The position numbers and the translations under genes are program-made. The notes below the pieces were generated by a model. The model did not search any database and had not been told where the DNA came from. It saw only the letters and a list, made by a program, of their open reading frames with translations. Positions 13,439 to 25,770 of a DNA stretch of 64,000 nucleotides are shown in pieces. Source of the DNA: Trichoplax sp. H2 (lineage: Eukaryota > Placozoa > Uniplacotomia > Trichoplacea). Position 1 is the first letter of the stretch. Every line of letters starts with the position of its first letter. The stretch spans positions 1,426,001-1,490,000 of the forward strand of contig NOWV01000002.1 in NCBI GenBank assembly GCA_003344405.1, written 5' to 3'.

Positions 13439-14089
13439 ATTTTTCAAATTTTGCATGCAGTAAAATCATGTTCTGGAAAATTGTAATTTCGGAAACGGCC
13501 ATATTCTGCGCCATTCAGCTGTCTGTATACTGTACGTATATCCATCGCTGAACTCGCCATACTCCCCATGTTGTTATCAAGTTTTGCAATTTTTCCATTC
13601 ACGTCTAGTTAAAAAGGTAGATACTTTTGTGCACTGTTGATGAGTCGATGGCCTACTATTTATGTACCTAAAAGAGCGTATTCACGTAGGAAGACGGTTA
13701 GTACCCAGAGCAAAATCAACTTGGGAGTGAAACAGCATGTTCACAGACCTTTACGACAAATAATCTGCCCTATTTCCATGAATAAGTATGTCGTTCTTAC
13801 TGTACAGTGTACATGGACCAGCGGAAGAATATCTAGGTATATTTCTAGTGGCCTATGACTGTACTATATAGTTAAGCTTTTTCTATTGGTTATAATATTA
13901 TGATGTGGATGATCGATAGTGTAATTTGCTTATTTTTCTAAATTCAGTACCATTCCGTTGATCTCGATTCTATTTTACCAAGTTCAACTAGGGAGCAATT
14001 CTACAACGCCATGATTCGCCATGGGCTTGATTCAAGCCCTTGAATGAGTCGAAACGTGATTGCGCAAGATAGACTGCTGAACATCCATA

Positions 14090-14800
14090 CTAAGTACAGT
14101 ACAGTTACACCTGTCGAAGGTTGGTATTGAAAGTCTGTCCATCGGATCCATCCATCCAGTACTGATTTATTAGTGTACAGTGTACAGTAGCTGCACTAAC
14201 TTTGTATTGTACACTGTACACTGTACTGCAGAGAGAAGACATCAAATCGATCGAAATAGAAAATCAATAAAATTCCCTACAAAAAAGAATAATATGCAAA
14301 TTAGAGTCTCTATGTAAGGGACTTTAATGCAAATCATGTGCGATATTCACCATAAGCATAGTAATTCAGTCGATCTAACAGTGATTATGTCTTCTCTCTT
14401 CAGTACATTACTGTAGTCCCTGGTACAATCATGGACTACAGTACAGTAACGTAGTGTAATACTGTATTGAGTAACCCACGATTGAAGATTAAAGCATGCC
14501 TTACTGTACTTCCATCTTTCAATGTTCAAGGCATTTTCATTCCTTTTAGCTCAAATTTCACATAAAAAGATGATAACAACCTTGATCAATGGGCTCTTGA
14601 TGACCTTAACACTACTGTCGATGTCTTGATTCATTTCTACTGCAGTTATTGTAGGATCGGTTGGAAATTTCTTATACAAATCATGCGTTGCTAGTGGTCT
14701 AAATATCAATAACATCTTGTTGACGTACTGTACAGTACTATCCACTCACTCATTCTATACAGAAGTCCATACTACAGTGTACAGTGTACAGTACATACAG
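14090..14800. repeat. Scattered ACAGT/ACTGT pentamer patches
   Basis: Short runs of the pentamer on both strands occur at about 14094-14106, 14175-14188, 14206-14228 and 14724-14792. They form small palindromes such as TACACTGTACACTGTA. This is a sparser version of the 29.4-31.8 kb region, upstream of the fucosidase gene. Confidence 0.75.
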
Positions 14801-14998
14801 TAGAGACCTTAGTCGGGGGGATCCTGCCTTGGGACTGCCAACAATAACACTGGCAATTGTCATCGCTATTATAGTAAAATTGTGCTTGGAGAACATTGTC
14901 TTGGTGCTGTCAGGGTCGTCGATTCTATCCTAGTGATATAAACAGACAGGAAAAGTTGGACTTTGCTAAAGGGAGAAATTTTCATTTCCTGGCTTGCC

Positions 14999-17900
14999 AT
15001 GACTAAATCATACGAGCATCATGCAAATCGACTCTTTCCTTGGTCAAATACTGCCTATCTGGGCAAACGACGATATTGCCTATTGATGATCGTTGTCTTG
15101 ATGATTATCATGCTGAGAATTATCCATCAGACCGAGGTAGAGAGCAACAATCATGGCTTCGGGTGGTTTCACTTTTATACGAGTGGAAAGAAATATCAAC
15201 CTAACTGGAAATCATTAGATGCTCGTCCATTGCCGTCATGGTACGATAAAGCCAAGGTGGGTATCTTCGTCCATTGGGGCGTTTTCTCTGTTCCAAGCTT
15301 CGATAGTGAATGGTTTTGGTGGCATTGGAAAGGACTAAATAGCAGTAAAGATAACCAATTTATGCAACAAAATTATCCACCTGGATTTTCTTATCCAGAA
15401 TTTGCACCATCATTCACCGCTGAATTTTTCGATGCTGATGCATGGGCCCATTTAATTGAAAATTCGGGTGCAAAGTAAGATCGAACATCTTGATAATGGT
15501 CTATGACTGATACTAGATGATGATGATAATAGAAATGAAATTGTATTTGTTGCCGTAGTGATGAATAAAGTGAAGTAAGATGACTACTGTACAGTAGTCA
15601 TATCGGAGCAAGTCGATTATACTCGACTTGATTCGTCATGTCATGGTAGAAGAAACAAGTAGTTACAAGCTCATCTCTCATGAGGAATATCCACTTCATG
15701 AAGAGAACTAAGAAGTTGCATAATGTTCACTGTTGATCGCTAAAATTGGCTTCTTTGATAACAGGTATGTGGTATTTACAACCAAACACCATGAAGGTTG
15801 GACTAATTATAAGAGCCATGTTTCTTGGAATTGGAATTCAGTCGATAATGGACCACATCGCGACTTAACAGGCAAGTTAAACTTATATAAAAGGTGCTGA
15901 CTTTTAAAGTCGTAAGTATTGCCTCACTTGTATTCTAGATTGAACAAGAGTCATCACGATAGATCCACTTAGCAAAATAAACTTACCAGTAGAATAGTTC
16001 TATTGGGGACATGTTGACACGCAAGGACTGCTCTCAAGTTTCTATCCAGTACAGTAGTCCCCGTAACATTATCTCGAAGCTGGCGAACTCTAATCGCTAG
16101 TCCTACAGTATTATACGCACATAGGATAACGTTAAAAAGAATAGATCCCTAGTGGATAAATGAAGAAATCAGGAGACGAAAATAGGATCAATCTTATGAG
16201 CCCCGTCAAATGAGAACCAGCTCTATTTACTTACGGAGCATACTTACAGTACTAAGGCAATAGTCATCTTCCAGCGAAACAGTAGAATGGATTACTATCC
16301 TTATACTACTCTTCAACATAGTACCTTTAAAAAATTAAACTTTAACCTTAAGTACAGCATGACCATCAATTGTTGCTTTGCAAGCTCTTTTTTTGCTTAC
16401 GTAAAGGTGCTACATGGAATATTCTGTGTTGCATGGAAGTTATTTACGCGTTGTGTGTTAGCTCTCGATATGAGCACGACTTCAGTATTACTCTCATACG
16501 GTGCAAATTTAAAGCAAAGAATTATACTATCATAGAGTTAACACCAAGATACTGCTATTACTCAGTTCTGCTTGAAATATTATCAATAAGAATAATATCG
16601 ACATAAATATAGTAATACGAAATAACCGCTTAAAAGGATAGAATATTAAAATTAAAATAAAGCATAGATATTCTTTAACTAGACTTTTGGCAACTTTTTT
16701 ATACAGCTGAAATTTCTAACGCCGTACGCAAACGAACCAATGTCACCCTTGGTTTATATCATTCATTGTATGAATGGTTTAATCCCTTGTATCTTTTCGA
16801 CAAAAAGAATAGTTTCAAAACGAAAAAGTTTATCACGGTAAATCTCATACTCCAGTAGTATTGCTATTCATGGTAATACATGGTAATACGCGTAGAAAGA
16901 AGCCATACAGTGTGTAAAACTTCTCATTTGGATACTATATGTGTGATATATTATATATTTCAAGGAGACATTAATGCCAGAGTTGCACTATGTGATTAAT
17001 CAGTACAAGCCTGATCTTTTATGGTCTGATGGTGACTGGGAAGCACCCGATACATATTGGCAAAGCCAAGAATTTTTAGCGTGGCTATACAATGATAGGT
17101 GAACTTAGCAATTGTTACTTACGCGTATACTGCTAATCGCAGTATTCAACGCCAATGATTTATTTATTAAAGAACTTCATGATAATGATGTGTTAGTCAT
17201 CTAGTAGAACAGCAACTTTATATTATAGGAAATTAGTGTATAGCAGATTTATTACTTATTAAGCAGGCCATAATGCCTTTTCTAAATTTCTACACTTTAT
17301 TTTTCGTAAAGTCCTGTCAAGGAAACCATAATTACTAATGACAGATGGGGAAGAGGGAGCATTTGTCATCATGGTGGTTATTATACTTGTCAAGATCGAT
17401 TTGATCCAGGAGTCTTACAGAAACATAAGTGGGAGAATGCTATGTCTTTAGATCTTACTTCATGGGGTTTTGATCGATCCTCAGGATTAAAAAATTATCT
17501 TTCCATGGAAGAATTAACGAAAGTGCTTATTAGAACAGTCAGGTTTGCAATAAATTTTATTTTGGTATAATCTGAATAAATCTAAATTATTGAATTATCA
17601 TAAACTTTTTTAAAATGTAAAAAATTTTAAACAATTTCGTAAAGTTGAGGCGGTCACTCGCTTTAGAAGCCATAAATGCGCTTCATTAATAAGATTACGA
17701 CTGTTATGTATTATTGTTGCAAAGTATACTACATAATCTATCTGCTGATAGATGTGCTTGTTCACTAACATTTGCGGTATTGCCAACGTTATAAATATGT
17801 AATTTTGACTGATACCTTTCTGTTATGATGGTGTTATACTAGGATTATGAATACTAAATTACTTTTATACGTTTAGTTGTGGCGGCAATATTCTCATTAA

Positions 17901-18374
17901 TATTGGGCCAACGTCAGATGGTAGAATACTTCCAATATTTCAGGAGAGGTTGACACAACTTGGTAGCTGGCTAAAGGTGAATGGTGAAGGAATATATAAT
18001 TCCATACCCTGGAGAGTCCAAAATGATACCATTACAAATGACGTTTGGTTAGTTGTTTGATACATAATTTAATATTGAGTACAACCATATTAAAACTTTC
18101 ATTGTATTAATTTTTAATTTCGTATAGGTACACTGAACGACAAGGAACTGTCTATGCTTTCTTTTATAGTTGGCCTGCTAGTAATAAGTTGGCCTTGACA
18201 GATCCTAAAGTAACGCCAAAAACTTCAGTAAAATTGTTGGGCTTTGAGGGAAATGTTCCATTTAAAGCCAATTCGGGATCCAATTCTGGAGTTTTGTTAG
18301 ATCTTAGTAGTGTTAGTGCAGATAGATTAAGTACAGAATGGGCTTGGGCTATTGCCTTACATAATGTACATTAG
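14999..18374 (+). CDS. Alpha-L-fucosidase (GH29), type II membrane-anchored
   Basis: Seven exons: 14999-15474, 15765-15871, 16707-16837, 16965-17098, 17312-17542, 17877-18047 and 18128-18374. They total 1497 bp, exactly 498 codons plus TAG. The enzyme hydrolyses alpha-linked L-fucose from glycoproteins, normally in lysosomes or secreted. FUCA1 landmarks follow in order: [65 protein letters not shown], a CHHGGYY motif and [14 protein letters not shown]. The WSDG aspartate (residue 260) sits at the family's nucleophile position. Instead of a cleavable signal peptide, a short hydrophobic run (residues 26-39) follows K-R-R after 22 polar residues, suggesting a signal anchor; a cleavable signal is possible. 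ATG 14999 is the first in-frame methionine. Intron 2 starts with GC (15872). An AATAAA lies at 18485. The upstream STRA6-like gene is divergent. Confidence 0.95.
15581..15600. repeat. Perfect 20-bp palindrome in fucosidase intron 1
   Basis: TGACTACTGTACAGTAGTCA equals its own reverse complement. It is centred on the same TGTACA core as the pentamer repeats. A related TACTGTACAGTAGTCA lies in intron 1 of the SV2-like gene near 27871-27887. Confidence 0.95.
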
Positions 18375-20729
18375 ATTGTAATCTATACACATAGACTAAA
18401 AATTAAGTTTCAGCTATAAGTAGATATAATTTATCATAACTGAGTTCGATAGAACTTAAAATACTCACATATTATGTAAAAAATCAATAAACAGATAAGA
18501 TGAGAGTATATCAACCTTGAAATTGTAGCCTTTTATTATCTTGAATTGATGGATTATTTTTCTGTTGCAACTTACAGATTGATATATTGACTTAAAATTA
18601 CGTTATCACTAGTGCAGTTAAAAAGTCTTTGATGACTCAAGATAGACGAATTTTTTTATTGACTTTGCTTCTGTTAGATAAGTATGTAGATGAATTGCAG
18701 TAAATAGGATATAAATTGGAGAATAATTCCGAATATATTTGATATTATTCTACTGTGTCTTCTTTAGCCTGCATATACTTTCCAGATCCAGTCTTGGTTA
18801 GTAATACATTTTGGTTTAAATTACCATGGATATTTTACTATTTTAAGAAAAAGGTAATTATAAAATAAAAGGTTGCTATAATGCAAATGTGTTTGTGAAC
18901 ATGCTTGTATTTCAATTGCTCTCAATTTACTGTGAATGTAACTAGTCCATAGTACAAAATATTAAACGTTTAAATTCAGAAACTATCACAAATAGCTTTT
19001 AACGAGGACATTTAGGATTAAGAGCATTTGATTTTGGATAATCTTGAGTACTTAATCTTAAACCGCAGATTCTCACTGTTATGGAAGGTTATGCGCATGT
19101 GCTAAAAGACGTACCACTGGAAATACTGTAGACTGCGAACATATTATTATATACAAATTCATTAACTAAATGCATGATTTAGAAATAGATAATAAAATAA
19201 ATGCAATATATAGTAATCATAACTAAATAATAAGGTAATTACAGTATTTTGTACTTGCATGGCGAAATTTAGCCGTCATTATACCACATGGACAATACAT
19301 ATCCTTCGGTGTACGAATATAAATAATGAGATAAATCATTATTTTAATAAATACGTATTTAGGACGTCTATAAATATTGCTGAGGCTGCATACTAGTGCT
19401 AAATTCACATAAAAGGGCCAAATCTATCTTGTTTTGTTACATCGGAAGTTAATGAGTGAATAGAATCTTTAAAGTTTAGCTTGATATATCCTGTCAAGCT
19501 CAATTTAGTATCACTTGCTAACTTGCAAACCGATAGAATTATTATAAGATGTAGTAATGTCCAATTAATATGTCTTATACGATAGCAGTTACTATACTTG
19601 CTTGGAAGTCGTCAATAAGGAGCGTGATATACGATAATAGATGAAAGTTATATCGAGCTTGAACGGATTATTTTTAAGAAGTATAAGCACCTAACGAAGG
19701 TTATCCAATCATACACAAACATGCTTAGAAACATATAGCGTCAAACTAACTAAAAGTGACTTTACTTTGATTCTATCCCGAATTATACTACGACTCTTGG
19801 AACCAGATCGAAAATTATATTCAATAGTAATTGCCATTCTTATTGCTAGATGGAATCATTTTTTATATAGTGAAACAATATATCCGACGTATAATACGAA
19901 AAACATTTGTTCTCTATTATGTCAATCTCATTTCATATAATTCTAGTGTTGAAAACCTAAAATTTTTATTTGTATAACAATAATTAGACCCTTCAATGTT
20001 CAGCCTAAGCACATAAATGATAAATAATGTAAAGACCGTCAAAATTTCTATTACTTAATTGGTGTATCTAATTTTAATTTAGGCTGCATTAATGTTGCAC
20101 TGAAACTTATCTATATATTCTGTATGTTTTTGTCTTACTTTTCACAATTGTACATACACTGAAATTAGATTTTTTGCATGTATTCTATAAATTTTGCAGT
20201 AAATTCATCATTCTATTTGAATATGTGCAATTGTGGATATAGTAGAGAAATCAAGAATAATAGCGTTGATTGTTATTATCCTTCGAATAGAGGCGGATAT
20301 AAATTAGATGGTTCATTCAATGGATGATGACAGTCAAATCTATATTTAATTTTTTATCCATGACAATCAATCAATTTATTCGTCATAGATGAACTTTAAA
20401 TAACACTTTAGGATGACAACGTGAAATTCTACTGGTCTATAATATTATCGACCGAGATTAGAGTATTATTTTTTAAGACAATTTTTATTAATAGAATGAG
20501 GGGTGAGGGCTGATATTTATTAAACGGACAAAATTCAATGAGAAAATTAGCGAAGTTGCTATAGTAACAATAATCATCATCTTTCTATTAGTAACTACTC
20601 CTTTTAATAGATAATTATATTTATTCGTTTCCCTATATGATATTAACAGAATGAAAATAATAACTTCTCGTTCTAAATATTAAGTAATATAGTTGAATCT
20701 GTTAATAATCATAATCTAAGTTATAGTCA
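18375..20729. other. Fucosidase 3' flank and intergenic DNA
   Basis: AATAAA at 18485-18490 is the likely fucosidase polyadenylation signal, about 110 bases after the stop. The rest, up to the ankyrin gene ATG, is AT-rich with no supported gene, repeat or RNA. Confidence 0.55.
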
Positions 20730-23700
20730 ATGGCTGCAACTTATTACAAGAGAAATATTCAAGGTAAGGAATAATTTATTTGAACTATCCTTAAAGTTAA
20801 CATGACCTTACAATTCTTGCTATTTATTTAGTGAGTGAAGAAGAAAGTAATTAACGGAACTAAAAATTAGTACTTGTTAGTAGCCAGCGTAAGGAATTAG
20901 TAGGTTTTACTGTTCTAATATTTATTAGTAATAAAGCATATATAGCACAGTATCAGAAAAAAAGCATAGATTTTATAGTAGCGACTGAGGAATACCTTTG
21001 ATCTTCTCCAAGCCGATTAACACGCTCATGCCTGTCTCTAAGAACGTTTTGATAATTCTTGGATAGGCTGTCACTTTCTCAACGAAGATAGGCTATTGAT
21101 TTAGTAATTAAAAGTCGAAATTAACCTTGTCCGGGCTATTAGCTGCCTTTTTTTGGCTGTAGAAGTTGACTTTCACGTCATGATTCGCCAACTAAACATC
21201 CACGAAGCTGGTAAGTTAGTCCTATCTTTACTTTCTAGGGAATAGGTAATTTGAATAACTAAAATTTAACTGAAACCGACAAATGATCTTAAAAGTTGAA
21301 TTAACCGATTACATCTCAAGAGTTGGTAGTTAAGACGAGAATAATCAGATGATCTTCTTAAATAACTTTTTAATCATGTATAATCGATATTTACTAGGAA
21401 ATTGGCGATAGCTTAATCGGTAACTGTTCGTCTGATTGTATTCATTTATTTTTAGTCCATAAAACTCTTAAAACTCGAATGACCACTGTAGATTTTCATC
21501 AGACTATGATGTGGTATCATGTCAGTTTATTATGTTTTCAATTGTGATCTAGTTTTATTTTTTCTACTGGCGATATTAAATTTTAATAAGTAGCAGCATT
21601 AAAAATAATCTTTATCCTAGATAACATGTTTTTTGGATCAAGAAATCGGTTGATATTTTTATTATAATTTAGTTTTCTTCGATTTTTTCCTTAGCATTTG
21701 CTGGCGATTACAAGGCTTTAAGGAAAGCCTTAGAAGATGGACAGGTTAGTTAGCATTGAATCAGATTTTATTATTACACTAATTACCACACCCGCTTGTT
21801 CGCTGTTTATTTCCTTTTTTTGGAATGGGTGATAGAATCATGCGATTCATAATATGTATAATATATCGTTTAGTCATTCCTATTCGATTGTTAGTCCATT
21901 TCAAGCTTTAATTAAGATAGCGACCCTTAACATATAAAATATGAGTACTAATTACTTAAGGTTAATCATAACATTTTCACCTTTTTCATAATATTTTTCT
22001 TTGATTTCTTTAATTTGTTGGAAAAGGAATAAATCATTTCTTTCTTACTTCGACGAGTTAATACTGCAGGTGAAATATTTAGATTATAGCCAGTATGGTA
22101 TCATTATCTATTGATCATAACGGAGTCATAACTAGATTGTTTCCAGGTATGATCTAGTCCTGCTTCCCTCTAAATTTACCAGAAGTAATTATATCTGGCA
22201 CTTGACATTTTAATGACGATACATTGCCCATTTTCTAATGAGGTAAAAAATAATTCATTTCTTTCTTACTTCGACGAGTTAATACTGCAGGTGAAATATT
22301 TAGATTATAATCAGTGTGGTACCATTATCGATTGATCATAGTGGAGTCGCAACTAGATTGTTTCCAGGTATAAACTTGTCCAGCTTCCCTTTAAATTTAC
22401 CAAAAGTAATTTTACCTGGTACTTGGCACTTTAATGAGGATATGTTGCCCATTTTCTAATGTAGTAAAAATTCAAACCATTATTAACTAAAATCATACCC
22501 TTTATGACTAAACTTGCTCTGTCTTGAATTCTGCCTATTTTAAAAATAAATTCAATCCAATACTTTAATTTGGAATAAAAGTTGAAATTAAAAATATACG
22601 GAAAGGAGTTGCATTCCGCGGTGTTCAGCTATGATTGCTTATCATTGGTAATGTTCTCTAGTAATTTTTTTGGATTAAGCTGCTTACAGGTATACAGATA
22701 CGTAGTCAAAGCGTATAAATTCTGTAGTGAAAATTGAAATTTTACAGTAGTTTATGATCAACTTTTAAAGTCATAAACTCGTATCTTATTTAGTACCTAC
22801 ATTAAAGATCGTTCACAATACTATAGCACGTTGCAGGGCAGTTATAAAGAGAATTTTAATAGGATTTCCTGTCTTCTATTACAGATCCTCTTTCCCTGTA
22901 TTCTTTTAATCATCCTTGGCTTATATTGCTTAATTGACGAGAATCAGTTTTAGAAGACAACCAACTACCGTAATTGAAGTAGTGAATTACTATTAAATTT
23001 GCATGACTGCCGATCAGAATCTAAGCATCTACCTATAAAATCTTTAATCTCCCAATCTTATCATAAAATAAAATAGTTAAATGAGTTGATAATTAACTAT
23101 TTGGGTTTTGATTAATTTTAACGATATTAATTCCATCACCGATGATACTGAGATATTATATAAAATTTGAAAACTTTACGATATGAACAAAGCACCCAAA
23201 TGGAAAGTAAAAGTAATTTTGTTTGCAATTGCTGTTTGTAGTTATTGAGTAACGCGATTGAGGCAAATACTCGTGGAATGCATCAAGATGGTATATCAAT
23301 ATCTGCACATTATCTTCAGTCTAAGCAAGGTTTACTTCTTGTTAATTATGGTGCAAGCATGACATGAAAAATTTGATTTTAGCTTGAATTGATCAGACCT
23401 CCCGTAATAATCAAAGAAATGATTGCAATAGTGACGAGAAGATTAAGGATATACATTTTGACAAATATATTTTCGTAGATATTTCGGTAGTCAGTTCTAT
23501 TAGAACCGATATAATTTCTTTGGTGGATTCCGTTGCAGATGAAATGAATCTCTAATAAATCTGCTTTAGAAATCATGTTTCGTCAATATTGATCAGTTTT
23601 TAGGGCATTTGTCAAGAAAATTCAATTTCCATTGCATTTTTTTTAGTGATATTTCAAGTTATGTCATTTCTTTCAGCGTTTTAACTTCCATATCTAGAAC

Positions 23701-24281
23701 GATAATCAAACAGTTGTGTCGCGCTTTCTTTCTAACATACAAATTATAGCCAATATTTTATCTTTAAATATTATGTGGAACGAGAAAATTGCTCTTACAG
23801 AATGTATATTCGATTTAGAAGCAGTATGACACCTTATATATCAGGACTAAAATATTATACTGCATGTTATAGAATCCTGCACATCTTGATCATACTGGTT
23901 CAACACCGATTCATAAGGCTGCTTCCAATGGACATACCAAATGTTTGCTACTTTTATTAGAAAATGGCAGCAAGGTCAATCAACTCGATGTTAATAAATG
24001 CACTCCAGCACATCTTGCAGCTCGCAATGGACATTTGCAATGTATAAAAAGTCTCTATTCAAAAGGTGCTGACCTATTTACTAAATCATGTAAAGGGAAT
24101 ACTCCTAAAAAAATGGCCAAAGTTGGCTTACATCAGCCAGTTGTCAATTTTATTAGCCGAATAGGTAAGATAGTGATTATATGGAAATAAACTGCATGCC
24201 CACGACGTACTTATTAAACTTAGTTCCTAATTTTCAATTCTTTGACATGTAGAAAATGAACGCATTGCATGGTCGATATAA
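20730..24281 (+). CDS. Small ankyrin-repeat protein (ANKRD66/42-like; gene model incomplete)
   Basis: Exon 1 (20730-20763) starts with ATG and ends in phase 1. Exon 2 (21695-21744) reads AFAGDYKALRKALEDGQ, the usual N-terminal helix of a small ankyrin protein. A main exon (23873-24164) encodes two clear ankyrin repeats (GSTPIHKAASNGH, then CTPAHLAARNGH) and a NTPKKMAK motif that resembles the C-terminal repeat of ANKRD66/ANKRD42-type proteins. The terminal exon (24253-24281) adds ENERIAWSI and TAA, in phase. One repeat should lie between exon 2 and the main exon. The best candidate, 23242-23350, has repeat-like residues (MHQDGISISAHYLQSKQ, LLLVNYG) but no donor in the phase needed by the next exon. 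The gene may have an undetected small exon or a decayed repeat. Role: probable protein-protein scaffold; partner unknown. Confidence 0.7.
22029..22467. repeat. ~220 bp tandem duplication inside the ankyrin gene intron
   Basis: Copies at about 22029-22247 and 22248-22467 begin TCATTTCTTTCTTACTTCGA and end TTGCCCATTTTCTAATG. They are about 90% alike by eye. Each contains TTGTTTCCAGGTATAA or a near variant, which resembles a splice acceptor; the same string recurs near 50150. Confidence 0.88.
23242..23350 (+). CDS. Candidate or degenerate ankyrin-repeat exon
   Basis: A TTTGTAG acceptor at 23241 opens a frame in the phase left by the 21744 donor. It translates to an imperfect ankyrin-like unit ending LLLVNYG, with a possible GT donor after 23350. 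That donor leaves phase 1, while the next recognisable exon at 23873 needs phase 0 and has an in-frame stop just before it. Either a further small exon lies between, or this exon is no longer used. Kept separate because its status decides whether the ankyrin gene is intact. Confidence 0.3.
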
Positions 24282-25770
24282 GTTTCATCGCCATGGTAAT
24301 TCAGTGTCCATTCTATTGCAAATAGGCACTCTATTAATGTACTATGTGTAATAAACAAATTTTTACTACATAGTATCATTGAAGGAAGGAATTGATGATA
24401 TATAATTATCAACGACGATGTGATAGACATCGGATGTTATAAAATGAAAATGAAATAATTGAGTAGAAATATACTAAAAAATGTCAGATTTAATATTACT
24501 TGCATGCTCTTTATTGATTAGACATAAGAATGAATGTAGCATCGAGAATTATACGACAACTTGAAATCTTTTACGGTACAATGCAATAGTGATGATAGCT
24601 AGAATATTGACGAAATGCTACTCACAAAGATCTCGCTGAAAGTACTTTTAGGGCTAATTATATTCTAACTTTACCTAGAGTACAGTAGTTATAAAGTACT
24701 GCAGAATGTCAAATCATCGCTTAATAATTACAAATATATTACTAAAATAGTAAAAGCTTTGCGATTAGCAAATTGGTTGAAACATGGTTGTAAATTATTC
24801 CTTTATGCCAATACGACGGCTAACTATTTCTAAATATTGCAATAAATTGAGTAAGATTGATGACTTTGATAGCGTATTCCGTATGCTTTTATGTGTGTCA
24901 GAGTATATTATCTCAGATTCTTTTATTTGGCAATATTGCAATAACGCAAATTTGTAGACAAAACAGGCAAATGAGGTTTCGTCGATGTCAGAATTAATCT
25001 AACAAGAATTCTACTCTAGTTTCTCAGAAATATTCAAATAGTTACATTCGTTAATGCCGCAGCAATCAGGTGTTTGTATTTCTAGTTTCTAACATTATTT
25101 TATCATGCCGCTGGAATAGCTGATGCGGTTGCCGATAAAAAGTTTGCCTTTAAATTAATCCATAATAAGAACATCAAAAGTATTGTAGATCCGTTCGATA
25201 TCCAATCAAGATTTGATAAAGCAATCATTTCCGTCAAAATCATTACGAAGTAGTCTACTGTGTATGATTTTACATGCTCTGATTTATCAGAGAACGGTTA
25301 ATTATATTGTACAATTCGAGTCAAGTAGCTATTTTATACAAATAGAAATTATTTGATTAGGAGTAGCAGATATAATGGCATTACGCTACAATTGCATTCT
25401 CATGTTATAGTATCGCTATTAATATCTATAATTTCTTAAAGTAATCATAATAGTAGCGCAGGCTATTCAAGTTCTTGGAATAATGCTTACGTTTTTGAGA
25501 TAAAAATAGTTGATAAACCAAAGAGACTAGTAGGCAAGTACAATGCGTAAGAGACAAGCAAACCAGCTTGCAATGCCCTACTATACTTTGTGCTCTCTGC
25601 AGAGCTAATGAAATAGTAAAAATCGAAATTATTCGGATTATGTAATCTATCTTATTGCACTTTGAGTAATTTTAAATATGAGAATCGAAGTAGCTGCAAC
25701 CTTATACGCGTACCAAACCGTAAGGTATAAAGTTACTAGAACCATGGTAGTTAACTAATTAATACGAATA
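24282..25770. other. Convergent intergenic gap, ankyrin to SV2-like
   Basis: About 1.5 kb between the 3' ends of two convergent genes. No supported ORF or repeat array; only an isolated TACAGTAG-type motif near 24681. It serves as the contrast to the pentamer-rich divergent gaps. Confidence 0.6.

Larger units (their letters stand above)
10196..14998. other. Divergent intergenic region, STRA6-like to fucosidase
   Basis: About 4.8 kb between two genes transcribed away from each other. It should hold the missing first exon of the STRA6-like gene and both promoters. It contains the 11.4-12.65 kb tandem array, a perfect hairpin at 13387-13438, and ACAGT/ACTGT-rich patches at about 14090-14240 and 14720-14800. 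A GATATAAAC at about 14936 is a weak TATA-like candidate some 60 bases before the fucosidase ATG. ORFs here are repeat readings or chance. Confidence 0.6.
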
